Positions 21,500 to 34,261 of a stretch of DNA of 64,000 nt are shown piece by piece. The DNA comes from Lamellibrachia columna (lineage: Eukaryota > Annelida > Polychaeta > Sabellida > Siboglinidae), in contig OY759271.1 of assembly GCA_963662155.1 (NCBI GenBank), forward strand, positions 41,737,000 to 41,800,999, read 5' to 3'. Both the position numbers and the translations under genes were made by a program. The notes below the pieces were generated by a model, which saw only the letters and a program-made list of their open reading frames with translations, was not told where the DNA came from and ran no database searches. Position 1 is the first letter of the stretch. The number at the start of each line of letters is the position of its first letter.

Positions 21500-21805
21500 G
21501 GGGGCTTCACACCACCGCTGCCACCCCCACCACCCCCACCCCCACCACCGCTGCCACCCCCACCAGCCGCCACCGCCGCCACCACCCCCACCACCGCCGC
21601 CACCACCCCCACCACCGCCGTCACCACCGCCACCACCGCCGCCACCGCCGCCACCACCGCCACCACTGCCACCACTGCCACCACCACTATCCTACGAGTG
21701 ACATCCTCAACAACACTAAACCATCCTACTACAGGAAGCACAAGCCACATCGAGCCACACCAAGCCACATCGAGCCACACCAAGCCACATCGAGCCACAC
21801 CAAGC
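21500..21805. repeat. (CCACCG)n-type tract and a 20-bp repeat
   Basis: Bases 21510-21690 are a near-pure C-rich strand of cca/ccg/ccc triplets (poly-proline frames are incidental). Bases 21735-21805 hold about 3.5 copies of caagccacatcgagccacac. MADD intron 6. Confidence 0.9.
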
Positions 21806-22975
21806 CACACCAACACACATTATGTACAAGAAACAGACCACTACAGAGTCTTCAGCAGAACACACTGACAACTGGTTAGCTCTGCACTTTGCACCAGAAC
21901 AATTACTTCACAATGTGACTGCTGTTTGCTGTTGACCCCCCTAAAAGTCCTGCATTTTTATTCATTGTGCAAGGCTACACATTATCTAAATGACTTTATT
22001 CACCCTTCTGATTTTGTCCTTGCCCCTACATCTAATACTACCCTGGTGATTATCCAGTGAACCATGTGGCAACTTAGTGACCAAACAACGAAAGACCAGT
22101 TTATGTTGCATGAATTATCAACACAACATAACATAACAAATCTCTTATCATGGCGTCTTAAAACATCTACCGCACTAACAGATTGGTTTATATTCTATGT
22201 GTGCCCCAAAGGTTGATGCCTTGCCAATTCTTAACACAAGTTATGGCTGTAGCAATTATTGATAATGAACAGTAGTGTGATAGCAACATGAGCACTGAAG
22301 TAATTCATATGGAAACAAATCAATAAGTGGTCTTTTGGCTTACACAACTGATATTTAGAAGAAAACAATTTTATGTGCATGCGACACAGCAAGCACTTGT
22401 GAAGTTCATATATGTCATTCTGGCTACAGAGAAATCCACAATGTGATTTTATGAATTTGTAATAAAATATGAGTTATATGACAGTCTAAATTTTATTATA
22501 GGAAATCTAATAATGCAGCGAGTTTTGTGTCCACTGGACTCTATTCAATATACTATTAGCTACTATTAAGTGATGCCTTTAATTAAGGTAATTAAGAATT
22601 GTTACACTGGTCCACATCATAACAAACATGAAGAAAAATGTATTACTGTCAAGTTTTTCAGTGGGACTTCAGCTAATGACAAGATGTTGTGGAGAATGAC
22701 ATCAACACGGTTTAGATGTCAACCTTGCAACCGTGTGACAGGAACAGCTGGGAAAGCTGAGAAAAACTAATTACCTTGACACAGATGATTTAGCAGTGAC
22801 TGATGACCAAAACTGATTATCTTGAGGGAGATTATCAGGGAGATAATCAATAACAGTAAGGGCAACTCATGGATTTCAGCATGAATGGGTAACCTACCGG
22901 TATTTCATATACAAATATAATATATTATAACTGATAAGCTACTACCAGAATTGTAGTTCGCATGAAACAGGTTAG
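21806..22975 (-). other. MADD intron 6, unremarkable part
   Basis: About 1.2 kb of AT-rich sequence without recognised repeats or exons. Confidence 0.55.
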
Positions 22976-23095
22976 CTATTATATATATATATATATATAA
23001 TATACACAGGTTAGCTATTATATATATATATATATACATATACACAGGTTAGCTATTATATACACACACGCATGCACGCACGCACGCGCACACAT
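22976..23095. repeat. Compound microsatellite
   Basis: Three blocks of aggttagctattatata with (TA)n extensions, then (CGCA)n-type sequence. Confidence 0.8.
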
Positions 23096-23354
23096 AAATT
23101 AATATTGTGTTTGTTGGTGTTAATACAGACTATAGATCAACTTCATTAGGATTAATATTATAAATCATTCACCCATGTTAAACAAATAGTATGTCAGTGT
23201 ATTAATATCATAAATCCATACTTTGTCCATCAATGTTGAAATTATAAAGAATGGGTTAGACAATTCCATACTGTGTGCAAAATTATGATTCAGTTTTAAT
23301 GAAAACTGTCAGTAGCATTTTTTGTTAAATCCTACAATTTAGATTTTTTTAGAA

Positions 23355-24675
23355 AAATAATATGGAGGGTGCTCCCCGCCTTTCGATTTGTCAAAAAAAA
23401 AACAATGAGGGTGCTCCCCGCCATTTGATTTGTCAACAAAAACAACATGGAGGGTGCTCCCTGCCATTTGATTTGTCAACAAAAAACAACATGGAGGGTG
23501 CTCCCAGCCATTTGATTTGTCAACAAAACACAACATGGAGGGTGCTCCCCGCCATTTGATTTGTCAACAAAAAACAACATGGAGGGTGCTCCCCGCCATT
23601 TGATTTGTCAACAAAAAAGAACATGGAGGGTGCTCCCCGCCATTTGATTTGTCAACAAAAAAGAACATGGAGGGTGCTCCCCGCCATTTGATTTGTCAAC
23701 AAAAAACAACATGGAGGGTGCTCCCAGCCATTTGATTTGTCAACAAAACACAACATGGAGGGTGCTCCCCGCCATTTGATTTGTCAACAAAAAACAACAT
23801 GGAGGGTGCTCCCAGCCATTTGATTTGTCAACAAAACACAACATGGAGGGTGCTCCCAGCCATTTGATTTGTCAACAAAAACAACACGGAGGGTGCTCCC
23901 CGCCATTTAATTTGTCAACAAAAAACAACATGGAGGGTGCTCCCAGCCATTTGATTTGTCAACAAAACACAACATGGAGGGTGCTCCCCGTCATTTGATT
24001 TGTCAACAAAAAACAACATGGAGGGTGCTCCCAGCCATTTGATTTATCAACAAAACACAACATGGAGGGTGCTCCCCGCCATTTGATTTGTCAACAAAAA
24101 ACAACATGGAGGGGGCTCCCAGCCATTTGATTTGTCAACAAAAAACAACATGGAGGGTGCTCCCAGCCATTTGATTTGTCAACAAAAAACAACATGGAGG
24201 GGGCTCCCAGCCATTTGATTTGTCAACAAAAAACAACATGGAGGGTGCTCCCAGCCATTTGATTTGTCAACAAAAAACAACATGGAGGGTGCTCCCAGCC
24301 ATTTGATTTGTCAACAAAAAACAACATGGAGGGTGCTCCCCGCCATTTGATTTGTCAACAAAAAACAACATGGAGGGGGCTCCCAGCCATTTGATTTGTC
24401 AACAAAAAACAACATGGAGGGTGCTCCCCGCCATTTAATTTGTCAACAAAAAACAACATGGAGGGTGCTCCCAGCCATTTGATTTGTCAACAAAACACAA
24501 CATGGAGGGTGCTCCCCGTCATTTGATTTGTCAACAAAAAACAACATGGAGGGTGCTCCCAGCCATTTGATTTATCAACAAAACACAACATGGAGGGTGC
24601 TCCCCGCCATTTAATTTGTCAACAAAAACCAGCATGGAGGGGGCTCCCAGCCATTTGATTTGTCACCGAAACAAA
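23355..24675. repeat. 44-45-bp minisatellite (about 29 copies)
   Basis: Unit aacatggagggtgctccccg, then ccatttgatttgtcaacaaa plus 3-6 bases. Two unit subtypes (ccccgcc versus cccagcc, aaaaaac versus aacac) alternate in blocks, with a higher-order pattern of about four units repeated, for example around 23860-24100 and 24400-24620. The largest clean array in intron 6. Confidence 0.95.
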
Positions 24676-25382
24676 CCGGATTCTGTCGTCCAGCCAGCAA
24701 ACAAAATTTAAACCTATGTGCAGCTGTAGTAAACTACAAATGTGCCCTTTTCCCATAGCATAACTATTTTTTAGGGGGCCATTTCAAATTCACTGGCACT
24801 TTATTCATATACCATGAACCTGGATGTAAAATAATGATCTGTCCCAAGTTAGTAAGTTTGATTAACACTACCACCTAGTGGCCAACAAGGCAAACACAAG
24901 TCAGTTGCAGAGCCATCTGGTGGCTAAACACCACACTAGGACAAGCAAATTCACTAAGTGTGAACTAGTGAGGTAGAGAGAGATAGTCCTCATGAGGTGA
25001 CACTCACTATTCCCTGGTCCGGAGAGACCGGTTCAACACACACATAGCTCTCCTTCAGCACCTAAAAACACGCACGTGTGCATGCATGACTCGCGCATGC
25101 ACACCTACCTACCGCATTACACAGCTCCGCGACACCACAACAGGCAGGGATAATCTGGGTCCAATTTGGGTCAAACAATTCATGAGCAATTAAGTTAAAC
25201 AATAGTGCAATGCATGGTGTGCCTATATAAAACCAAACTTGGGGTGATTCAGTTTGATTGGTAGGGGTGATCTCAAAATATACACAGGACCAGTGACAAA
25301 GAAGGAAAACAAAAAAGAACAATTTGTATCGGTGCCAGCCTCACCCCGGGATAAAGAAGAGAGCAACCACTACACAAAACCA

Positions 25383-25500
25383 TTGCCACTTAACCTTTGA
25401 ACCCCCCCGCCCCCTACATGAAACTTTTAATTACATCGACTTCATATTTGCCAACCATCATAATGCAAACTGCTGGCATGCAATAAAAATCTTCACACTT
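25383..25500. repeat. Dispersed repeat copy (minus orientation)
   Basis: The inverse of cccctacatgaaacttttaa and flanks matches 52285-52330 (aattcaaagtttcatgtagc, then ggggaggggggt); a weaker match is at 10562-10600. This suggests an interspersed element of about 100 bp or more. The rest of 24676-25920 shows nothing else. Confidence 0.55.
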
Positions 25501-25935
25501 ACAAATTGTGATAAAATAAACAATTATGGAAAAATACATTGATGATTGATCATCCCTCAATCATTTAAGTTAAGTGTGTGTACAAGTATGTGCTCATTAA
25601 CATGTGCAAGCTGCCAATGCCAATAACAAATATTTAGGGTAAATTAACCCCAATCACCCCTGTCTGCAAGCAGCATTTAATGCAAACAATAACAGAAAGT
25701 ACAGTAAATAATGGTGAATATACGATTAAGCAAAAGCATTATTTTTTTACACAGAACACATAGAAATGAAAATATATAGTATAACTTAATAAACCTGTTT
25801 GAACAATCCCCTAAGCAAAGATTAAATGAAATGAAACTAAACAGAAGACTAGGGAATGTGACACTGGGAAGGTAGGCAGCCAGGTCCATCACACTTCAAG
25901 TCCACATATGCCACTGGGTATACAGGTCTGGAGAA

Positions 25936-26125
25936 AATGTCCACACAAATGCTCATATGACAATTTGATGAATGAATAAATGTCCACACAAATGATCATA
26001 TGACAATATGATTAATGAACAAATGTCCACACAAATGATCATATGACAATATGATGAATGAATAAATGTCCATACAAATGATCATATGACAATATGATGA
26101 ATGAACAAATGTCCACACAAATAAC
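25936..26125. repeat. 42-bp minisatellite (about 4.5 copies)
   Basis: Unit aatgtccacacaaatgatca, tatgacaatatgatgaatga plus 2 bases, period 42, with few differences. MADD intron 6, about 200 bp upstream of the E6 donor region. Confidence 0.9.
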
Positions 26126-26318
26126 AATTTGTCAATCTATCTTATGAAAACATCAACACAAAATTGCATATAAATCTATCACTATGACAACATCCAACAC
26201 TTTGCAATACAACAATGCGATATTCAAATTTGACGAGCAAAATTACACAAAATTAAATTAACGAAGTGATAAAACATGTAGACAACAGCACCACCTGGTG
26301 GCACGTGAGGCTGCTCAC

Positions 26319-26402
26319 CTGGCAGAGGTGATTCTTGAGGATGGAGCCTTCAGGCTCTGGCAGCGGCGGAAGGTCCTCTTTTATTGCACTCGGCTTTATG
26401 AT
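26319..26402 (-). CDS. madd: MADD exon E6
   Basis: 28 codons, phase 0 both ends: IIKPSAIKEDLPPLPEPEGS, then ILKNHLCQ. It matches the vertebrate [27 protein letters not shown] region. Acceptor CTCACAG, donor CAG/GTGAGC. Links cDENN to dDENN. Confidence 0.95.
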
Positions 26403-26643
26403 CTGTGAGCACAAGAGCAGCCATTAACAAACTAAAACACAATGTAGATGACGAGAGACAGTCACAGCACGTGCTATGTACATTTAGTAATGATGATTTA
26501 CAGATAAGCTCTTAGCCATTATTCATCAATATTAGTTTGTCACATAGCACCTGTTATTTTCATAAAATGTCACTAATATTTAAGGTTTAATTAGCTATTC
26601 GTCATTATTTATTATATTTCTCCTAACCCAAGACTTTGCTTAC

Positions 26644-26757
26644 CCTGCTGGAGTCAAGATCAACGACCCAGACGTCATCTGGACAGAGGAAGTCTTTCTT
26701 ATAGAGAAAGAAGCTGGCGGGCACTCCAATGATGTAGGGCGTTGGAGACAACAGCAA
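26644..26757 (-). CDS. madd: MADD exon E5 (cDENN end)
   Basis: 38 codons, phase 0 both ends: [20 protein letters not shown], then [18 protein letters not shown]. Vertebrate MADD has [20 protein letters not shown] and PDDVWLVDLDSNR. The homology fixes the acceptor at CTGCAG/TTGCTG, which is the first unit of the adjoining 60-bp array. Donor CAGG/GTAAGC. Confidence 0.97.
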
Positions 26758-27882
26758 CTGCAGCAGAGTGGCTCACACAGTCAAATATCCTTTTGCAAAC
26801 ATTGGAGACAACAGCAACGGCAGCAGAGCGGCTCACATAGTGAAATGTCATGTTGCAAACATTGGAGACAACAGCAACTGCAGCAGAGCGGCTCACACAG
26901 TCAAATGCCCTGTTGCAAACATTGGAGACAACAGCAACTGCAGCAGAGCAGCTCACATAGTCAAATGTCCTGTTGCAAACATTGGAGACAACAGCAACTG
27001 CAGCAGAGCAGCTCGCATAGTCTAATGCCCTGTTGCAAACATTGGAGACAACAGCAACTGCAGCAGAGTGGCTCACAAAGTCAAATGTCCTGTTGCAAAC
27101 ATTAGAGACAACAGTAACTGCAGCAGAGCGGCTCACATAGTCAAATGTCCTGTTGCAAACATTGGAGACAACAGCAACTGCAGCAGACTGGCTCACATAG
27201 TCTAATGCCCTGTTGCAAATATTGGAGACAACAGCAACTGCAGCAGAGCGGCTCACATAGTCTAATGCCCTGTTGCAAACATTGGAGACAACAGCAACTG
27301 CAGCAGAGCGGCTCACATAGTCAAATATCCTGTTGCAAACATTGGAGACAACAGCAACTGCAGCAGACTGGCTCACATAGTCAAATGCCCTGTTGCAAAC
27401 ATTGGACACAACAGCAACTGCAGCAGAGCGGCTCACATAGTCAAATGTCCTGTTGCAAACATTGGAGACAACAGCAACTGCAGCAGACTGGCTCACATAG
27501 TCAAATGCCCTGTTGCAAACATTGGACACAACAGCAACTGCAGCAGAGCGGCTCACATAGTCTAATGCCCTGTTGCAAACATTGGAGACAACAGCAACTG
27601 CAGCAGAGCGGCTCACATAGTCTAATGCCCTGTTGCAAACATTGGAGACAACAGCAACTGCAGCAGAGCGGCTCACATAGTCAAATATCCTGTTGCAAAC
27701 ATTGGAGACAACAGCAACTGCAGCAGAGCGGCTCACATAGTTAAATGACCTGTTGCAAACATTGGAGACAACAGCAACTGCAGCAGAGCGGCTCACATAG
27801 TCAAATATCCTGTTGCAAACATTGGAGACAACAGCAACTGCAGCAGAGCGGCTCACATAGTCAAATGACCTGTTGCAAATAT
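26740..27882 (-). repeat. 60-bp minisatellite copying the E5 3' splice site (19 copies)
   Basis: Exact 60-bp period. On the MADD strand each unit contains GCTCTGCTGCAG followed by TTGCTGTTGTCTCCAA, i.e. a pyrimidine-containing AG acceptor and the first 16 bases of E5, then about 30 intron bases. The exon-proximal copy is the real junction. Use of an upstream copy would read TTGCTGTTGTCTCCAATG and hit an in-frame TGA after 14 codons. The alternate frame is open for 395 codons, but only because 60 is a multiple of three. Confidence 0.96.
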
Positions 27883-29435
27883 ACAAATATCTACAACGAA
27901 TTTCTTAATACAAAAAGTCCACACAGTTGAGTTACAACACTATTAAGTGCTTTATTTTGACTAAACAAATGCATAAGATATCCTTGTTGTAACTATAAAC
28001 ATTTCTAAAACATCCTTGTAGTGGCTGTGCAACTGTATAAAACAATCTTGTCAAGATCATTAAAAAGAGAATAAATAAATGAAAAGATAACTTTAAAAAA
28101 AAAAACAGTCAAACGTAGACAATGAGCAGCTGCAGTTTGGCTCTATCTACTGGAATGTTAAAAGACAACAGAAAAAGACAGGAACATTGTGGGCATATAA
28201 ATAGTTTTTTTGGCAATTCAATGCTTTTGTTCTCATTTCAGACTCGTTTCACCCACAAGTCTAACCCATCCAGGATCTACTACGACACGCTGGCTTCTTA
28301 TTTAGTCTTGGTGAATCCAAACCTGTCAATTATTTTTTAATGGATCCGGTAAAAAATTGGCAATAAAAGTGTCCAGCTCTATATATACCATTACATAAGG
28401 TTACTTACACATTTGCAAGTTACCTGCTATTTAAATCAAATCAAATATATTGTATATACTCTTCACAATACATACAAATCAAATGAAGGCAAAACCTATA
28501 TAATGTAAAGAGAACAATAGGGGAAGAACATTGTATAATGTTATACTCCATATTTAATTAAACCGACTGTGTATATGACTTAAATTATTCACACACTACA
28601 GATTTTAACATCAACAAACCTTATTTGTGATGGGCTAAATCAATTGAGGTGAGATTTTAAGCCAAAATGACCTGATCCACAAACTTGCCAGCACTGCACT
28701 GACGAAATGAAATGTAGGAGAAAGAAGACAGACTGTGGCGGATAATACTAAAGAAGGAACAGGACACAAGAAAGCAGATGGCAAGATCAAACCCCTGTAA
28801 GAAAATAAGGTGGTAATTGACAGACGATGAAGGCAGCTGACTGGAATGACAACATCTTAACAAGAAAGTGCCACTTTAAACGTCGTTATCGGCAGACACA
28901 TATAAAAGGAATCTTTCATCCAAAAATCAATAAATGTTTTGTGACGAATTACAGGTACTCTTTCAGTGTCCTGAGTGCACCAAACTGGCCCCGGAAACAT
29001 CAAAGAAGGTTAACAGGTTTGTATGTGGCACAGATGATCATTCAAAGACACAAATGACTAATTGGGAAATTAAACTAACCGTTATGAAGGAGGCTTGTTG
29101 AATGAGAAACATGAAGGGTCAGAAAAGGATTTATTTGACGGGATGATAAGAAGGTTACAAAACAAGATAGAGTACAAATGCACAGGACAGTAAAAAAAAT
29201 TAATGAAGTACTCAGTGATAGTTCTATACTATAATGGATGCCATAAAATCAAGATTTCACATATACAATAATTGTTGCAAATTACATATCACATAGAATT
29301 GATTCCCTCCCATACAGCTTCAAAGAAACTATCGACAATTATTCTTTCCTTCTTTTAAAACAATAATTTGAAAATGCATCACAAACTTCATTTCAAATGT
29401 CTTGCTCTTGTTGTAAAACTAACATTCCTCTGGAC
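27883..29435 (-). other. MADD intron 4 with a dispersed repeat at 28235-28340
   Basis: Mostly AT-rich. Bases about 28235-28340 (tttcagactcgtttcaccca, then atccaggatctactacgaca, then cttggtgaatcc) are related to 59808-59935 and 63070-63190. Bases 28625-28665 (gtgatgggctaaatcaattg) recur at 63465-63505. No exon supported. Confidence 0.6.
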
Positions 29436-29440
29436 AGAGA

Positions 29441-30660
29441 CATGTATTCTCACATTGAACTCTTGGTATGCTTTAGTGAATGAACGATACTATACAGGTC
29501 TATCATGTATTCTCACATTGAACTCTTGGTATGCTTTAGTGAATGAACGATACTATACAGGTCTATCATGTATTCTCACATTGAACTCTTGGTACGCTTA
29601 AGTGAATGAATGATACTATACAGGTCTATCATGTATTCTCACATTGAACTCTTGGTATGCTTAAGTGAATGAATGATACTATACAGGTCTATCATGTATT
29701 CTCACATTGAACTCTTGGTATGCTTAAGTGAATGAATGATACTATACAGGTCTATCATGTATTCTCACATTGAACTCTTGGTATGCTTAAGTGAATGAAT
29801 GATACTATACAGGTCTATCATGTATTCTCACATTGAACTCTTGGTATGCTTAAGTGAATGAATGATACTATACAGGTCTATCATGTATTCTCACATTGAA
29901 CTCTTGGTACGCTTAAGTGAATGAATGATACTATACAGGTCTGTCATGTATTCTCACATTGAACTCTTGGTATGCTTAAGTGAATGAATGATACTATACA
30001 GGTCTATCATGTATTCTCACATTGAACTCTTGGTATGCTTAAGTGAATGAATGATACTATACAGGTCTATCATGTATTCTCACAAACAACAACTCTTGGT
30101 ACGCTTAAGTGAATGAATGATACTATACAGGTCTATCATGTATTCTCACATTGAACTCTTGGTATGCTTAAGTGAATGAATGATACTATACAGGTCTATC
30201 ATGTATTCTCACATTGAACTCTTGGTATGCTTTAGTGAATGAACGATACTATACAGGTCTATCATGTATTCTCACATTGAACTCTTGGTATGCTTAAGTG
30301 AATGAATGATACTATACAGGTCTATCATGTATTCTCACATTGAACTCTTGGTATGCTTAAGTGAATGAATGATACTATACAGGTCTATCATGTATTCTCA
30401 CATTGAACTCTTGGTATGCTTAAGTGAATGAAAGATACTATACAGGTCTATCATGTATTCTCACATTGAACTCTTGGTATGCTTTAGTGAATGAACGATA
30501 CTATACAGGTCTATCATGTATTCTCACATTGAACTCTTGGTATGCTTTAGTGAATGAACGATACTATACAGGTCTATCATGTATTCTCACATTGAACTCT
30601 TAGTATGCTTTAGTGAATGAACAATACTATACAGGTCTATCATGTATTCTCACATTGAAC
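29441..30660. repeat. 63-bp minisatellite (about 19 copies)
   Basis: Unit catgtattctcacattgaac, tcttggtatgctttagtgaa, tgaacgatactatacaggtc plus tat, period 62-63. Two variants (tttagtgaatgaacg and ttaagtgaatgaatg) are arranged in blocks at the two ends versus the middle. Confidence 0.95.
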
Positions 30661-30667
30661 TCACATT

Positions 30668-30797
30668 GAAGGAGTGGGGCAGATAGAGGGTGTGGGACAG
30701 ATACAGGGTGTGGGGCAAATAGAGGGTCTGGGGTGGATAGAGGGTGTGGGGCAGATAGAGGGTGTGGGGCGAATAGAGGGTGTGGGGTGGATAGAGA
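30668..30797. repeat. 18-bp G-rich repeat (7 copies)
   Basis: Degenerate gtggggcagatagagggt units immediately after the 63-bp array and about 180 bp downstream of the E4 donor in transcript direction. Confidence 0.85.
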
Positions 30798-30977
30798 CAA
30801 TACAATGCAGCTCACGGAAGGAATCATTCTAGCTAAACATATCCAGAAGTAAGCAAGAAAACCTGCTTGTAGATAACCTATACTAAATGCAGTGCACATG
30901 AAAACACATGACGCACTTGCCATATACATATACAGACATATACAGACAGATAGTGAATAGTACTCGCAGTGGTTTAC

Positions 30978-31109
30978 CTGTTCAGCCAAACTCATACACG
31001 TTGGTAACAGAGGAATGATGGGAAACATGTACTCGAGGGGATACAACATCGTTACGAATGCCATGACGCTCATTGACAGGGCGTTGTAGTCCCGTGACTG
31101 CAGAATCAC
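30978..31109 (-). CDS. madd: MADD exon E4 (cDENN core)
   Basis: 44 codons, phase 0 both ends: [40 protein letters not shown] and LAEQ. Vertebrate [44 protein letters not shown]. Acceptor TTGTAG, donor CAG/GTAAAC. The YPLEY...P.IPLLP motif is the diagnostic centre of the cDENN domain. Confidence 0.98.
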
Positions 31110-31197
31110 CTACAACATACAACAGCAAAACCTTCCACTTGCAAGTAACATTTCAAAACATGAACAAGGAATTTGTGGCATTGTGGCATAAGAAATC

Positions 31198-31292
31198 AAA
31201 CACCCACCCACCCACCCACCCACCCACCCACCCACCCACCCACCCACACACCCACACACCCACCCACACACCCTCCCACCCACTCCAGAAGC
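31198..31292. repeat. (CCCA)n microsatellite
   Basis: About 20 tetranucleotides of ccca/caca type 90 bp upstream of the E4 acceptor. Confidence 0.9.
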
Positions 31293-31534
31293 AGCCATCC
31301 AATTACACACATCCACACACAGTACTCACTCTCGCCTATGTAAACAAAATGTACATGTAAATCAGAAACATTACAAAAGAGACACAATTAGGCTAAAACG
31401 TGCGTAAGTTAATAACAAAGCCAACTACCAACACATTTTAAAGAAATTCAAATCTGTATCAAAAGGGTATAACCTACACCCATCCTGTCTGCCTCTATGG
31501 TGATATTCCTCATTCTGTATACCCAGTCGTAATG

Positions 31535-31800
31535 ATATGCAAATCAATCAGACAAGAAAGTACTCATACTCACAGAGGACAATAAATGAATGGAACAGGT
31601 TATCTACAGATTGTGTAAATGTTAGCAGCATGAATATGTTCAAAAGTAACTCTGACAAATATCTCAGAAGGATGGGTTACACATGGATGAGTAAACATTT
31701 GACTCTTCATAATCCAATGATTTACTTGTATACTTGTCATCTGGGCTTGTTGACTTGGATGGCAATCTTGTTAAATATTGTTAAATCAATCAGACCAGCT
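31535..31800 (+). mobile_element. 3' fragment of the CR1-like LINE
   Basis: The translation RKYSYSQRTINEWNRLSTDC matches the C-terminal end of the LINE at 15967-18445 (RKHSFSQRTINEWNKLSTDC), followed by the same 3' UTR and the tail gttaaatattgttaaatc. A typical 5'-truncated copy, also antisense to MADD. Confidence 0.9.
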
Positions 31801-32039
31801 GGTAAAATTGATGCTGTCTAAAAATACTGGATGCATAACACTTGACTGCAGCTGACACAGTAACTGAGGATACACTAGAAGTGTGCACAACTTGACCATG
31901 GCTTCACGGCGGTCAGTAGGATTGAGACAAGTGACCAGATAAGGACATGTTGCTAGTTAACCAGTAATTCAATGAAGGACCCAGTGGCTATCAGTAGAGA
32001 ATGGCCGGGTGCAAATGCTTTGTGACAAGGTTGACCATA

Positions 32040-32470
32040 GTTGAATAACGATGGAAGTGAACAAGTCTCGTCTTGGGCAATGAATGAATGTTGGATCTGG
32101 ATGAAGAGACCTGAAAGTCAAATCATTGCAGCAGACATGGAAGCCATACGAATGAGACATAGGAATGGGACAGACCGAGGAAGGGTGTTCTCCACAGGGA
32201 GAACAAGATCACTCCAATCGTAGAATTTATCTAGATGAACAAATTGAGATGGTATAGTTATGTGATGAGAAGATGATTCTGTTATAAAGACGGCACTGAT
32301 CATCATGATGACTGGAGAGCGACCAAGAGAAAGGCCCAGGATACGTTGGCTCAACACCATCAGCAGTGACCTGGAGCAAGAGAACACCAGCCTCAAAGAT
32401 GTATTCAGAACAGAATGGTACAAGACCCATAGAGAATGGAGCAAGTTGAGTTCATGCCACAACTGACAGT
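32040..32470 (+). mobile_element. 3' remnant of a second LINE type
   Basis: Degraded coding end with GERPRERPRIRWLNTISSDL, then TSLKDVFRTEWYKTHREWSK and a stop at about 32464, preceded by LRWYSYVMRR. The W.G.V.R....GRPR.RW.D pattern is the usual C-terminus of several LINE ORF2 proteins. Upstream parts contain stops and frameshifts. Clade uncertain. Confidence 0.75.
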
Positions 32471-33164
32471 TCTCGTGTCACTTGAATTCCTAATTGGCAC
32501 ATGACAAGCAGGCAGCAAACAAAGTTTTCATATATTGAACAAATCAGGACAAGAAATCATTGTTCATATTTTCTATGCAGAGAAAGGAGCTATTACCAAT
32601 TTTGCACCATTGACTTTATACATAAAAATTTTATTATCTTTATCGTCACAACAGACCCTTTGCCAAGTTAAAGGACATATATATGATATTTAGATTCATT
32701 ATTCCATCTATTTCAAGAAAACAGTACATGTAGTCACTTCTGGTAACATTTACTCTCTACTTTGTCATGCAAGCATCGCGACATGAAAAAAGGGTATATC
32801 CTGCCAGCAGACAAATTATCCACATTTAAAATTCAAATCAGCAGAAATGTCACTATTCAATCAAATATACGCGCTGCTGACGGATGACACTAAATGGGCG
32901 ATGCAGGACTGACGCAGGGCATGCTGATGGGCAATGCAAAATAAATGTGTGTAATTTGATGATCATGCAGACAAAACAGGGGACATAAATATGCTAGTAG
33001 CGGATGTGGGAGAATGGAGATGATGATGTACGTTTATAGCCACAATCAATAGCTGAGTCTCGGAAGATGCACAGAGAATATCTTGTATGCGTGTCATGCT
33101 CATCTAATGTCCTGGCAGAAAAACAGAGACACATGATCACAGGTCATCCACACAGCTTGTGGGT

Positions 33165-33310
33165 GGATTGTCTCAAGGGCATCTGTCCATGAAGGAGGGC
33201 ATGTGTCTATGGGAAGGGGGGCATGTGTCACTGGGAAGGGGGGCATGTGTCTATGGGAAGGGAGGCATGTGTCACTGGGAGGAAGGCTTCTGTCTCAGGG
33301 AAGGGCATTT
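33165..33310. repeat. About 22-bp G-rich repeat (4-5 copies)
   Basis: Degenerate units of gggcatgtgtctatgggaag. Bases 32471-33164 around it are unremarkable intron. Confidence 0.8.
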
Positions 33311-33651
33311 CTCCATTAAGAGGAAATCTGTCTCATGGGCATCTGTCTCTGGGGAAGAGGAAAGGGCATTTATCTAGGGGGATGAGGGCATGCTGAGTCA
33401 TGCGGGGTGATCTTCTGCTCCACTTGCACAGACTATCGCTGTATCGCATCAACATGGCAATGCAATTTGTGCAAGAGTTCGTGTCAGTGACAGTGCATGA
33501 CTGCGGCACTGTCGCCAACGGTGCTTCCACCAATGCCGATGGCACTGTCACTGACAGTAATTGTTTGCACACTCTGACATATCAACTAAGTATTGATTTA
33601 CATCCACGACACCATCACATGCCCTGACACATCCATTTCTCTTATCGTTCA

Positions 33652-33765
33652 TCTTCCATACCAACACTATCTACCCTGTACAGAACACTTTTCTATCAAC
33701 ACTATCTATCCTGTACAGAACATTTCTCTACCAACACTATCTACCCTGTACAGAACACTTTCTTT
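33652..33765. repeat. 35-bp tandem repeat (3 copies)
   Basis: Unit aacactatctaccctgtaca, gaacacttttctatc. Confidence 0.85.
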
Positions 33766-34181
33766 AAATTTTATCCCCTAGACATTTGTATTTACTTTGA
33801 ATTAATGGCTCAGACTTCATTGTTGTATAATAACATAGGCCATAAATATCATCTAATGCCTTTTACAGTCAGCAGACTAATCCGTGCTAATAATTTATAC
33901 TGATAATGCAATTCCCCTGAGTCAGTGCCACAGAGACTCTTCAGCATCAAGTCTGTGGGCCAATAATTGCTGGCAAATGATGTAAAACCAACAATCGAAT
34001 ACACCAGCAGTAGCTGGGATGTGGATACTTTTACACAAACATTTCTATGAAACGATTTAAGTGTGAAATTAGCCACCAGCACCTTTCTGCCGGCAACAAC
34101 AATTCTTTCATAGCATCAAGTAGTAAAACATCCCACATATATTAAAACCAAAGATGAGTTTTATTTATTTTGACATTTGTT

Positions 34182-34250
34182 TGCTCTTGTGGGGGTTTAG
34201 TTCAGCACTGTGGGGGTTTAGTTCAGCCCTGTGGTGTTTAGTTCTTCCCC
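34182..34250. repeat. 21-bp repeat (3 copies) just after the E3 donor
   Basis: Units of tgtgggggtttagttcagca within 15-80 bases of the donor at 34261. The exon is not included in the unit. Confidence 0.75.
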
Positions 34251-34261
34251 ATTGTACCCAC

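Noticed and set aside
21475..21816. Poly-proline / glycine-valine open frames
   Set aside because: Simple triplet repeat tract in an intron; no exon structure.
23355..24675. CRISPR-like regular array
   Set aside because: Units are contiguous with no unique spacers; a eukaryotic minisatellite.
26699..27886. 395-codon minus-strand open frame of 20-residue repeats ([19 protein letters not shown])
   Set aside because: The 60-bp unit is a multiple of three, so the frame stays open by periodicity. It is out of frame with MADD exon E5 and has no homology.
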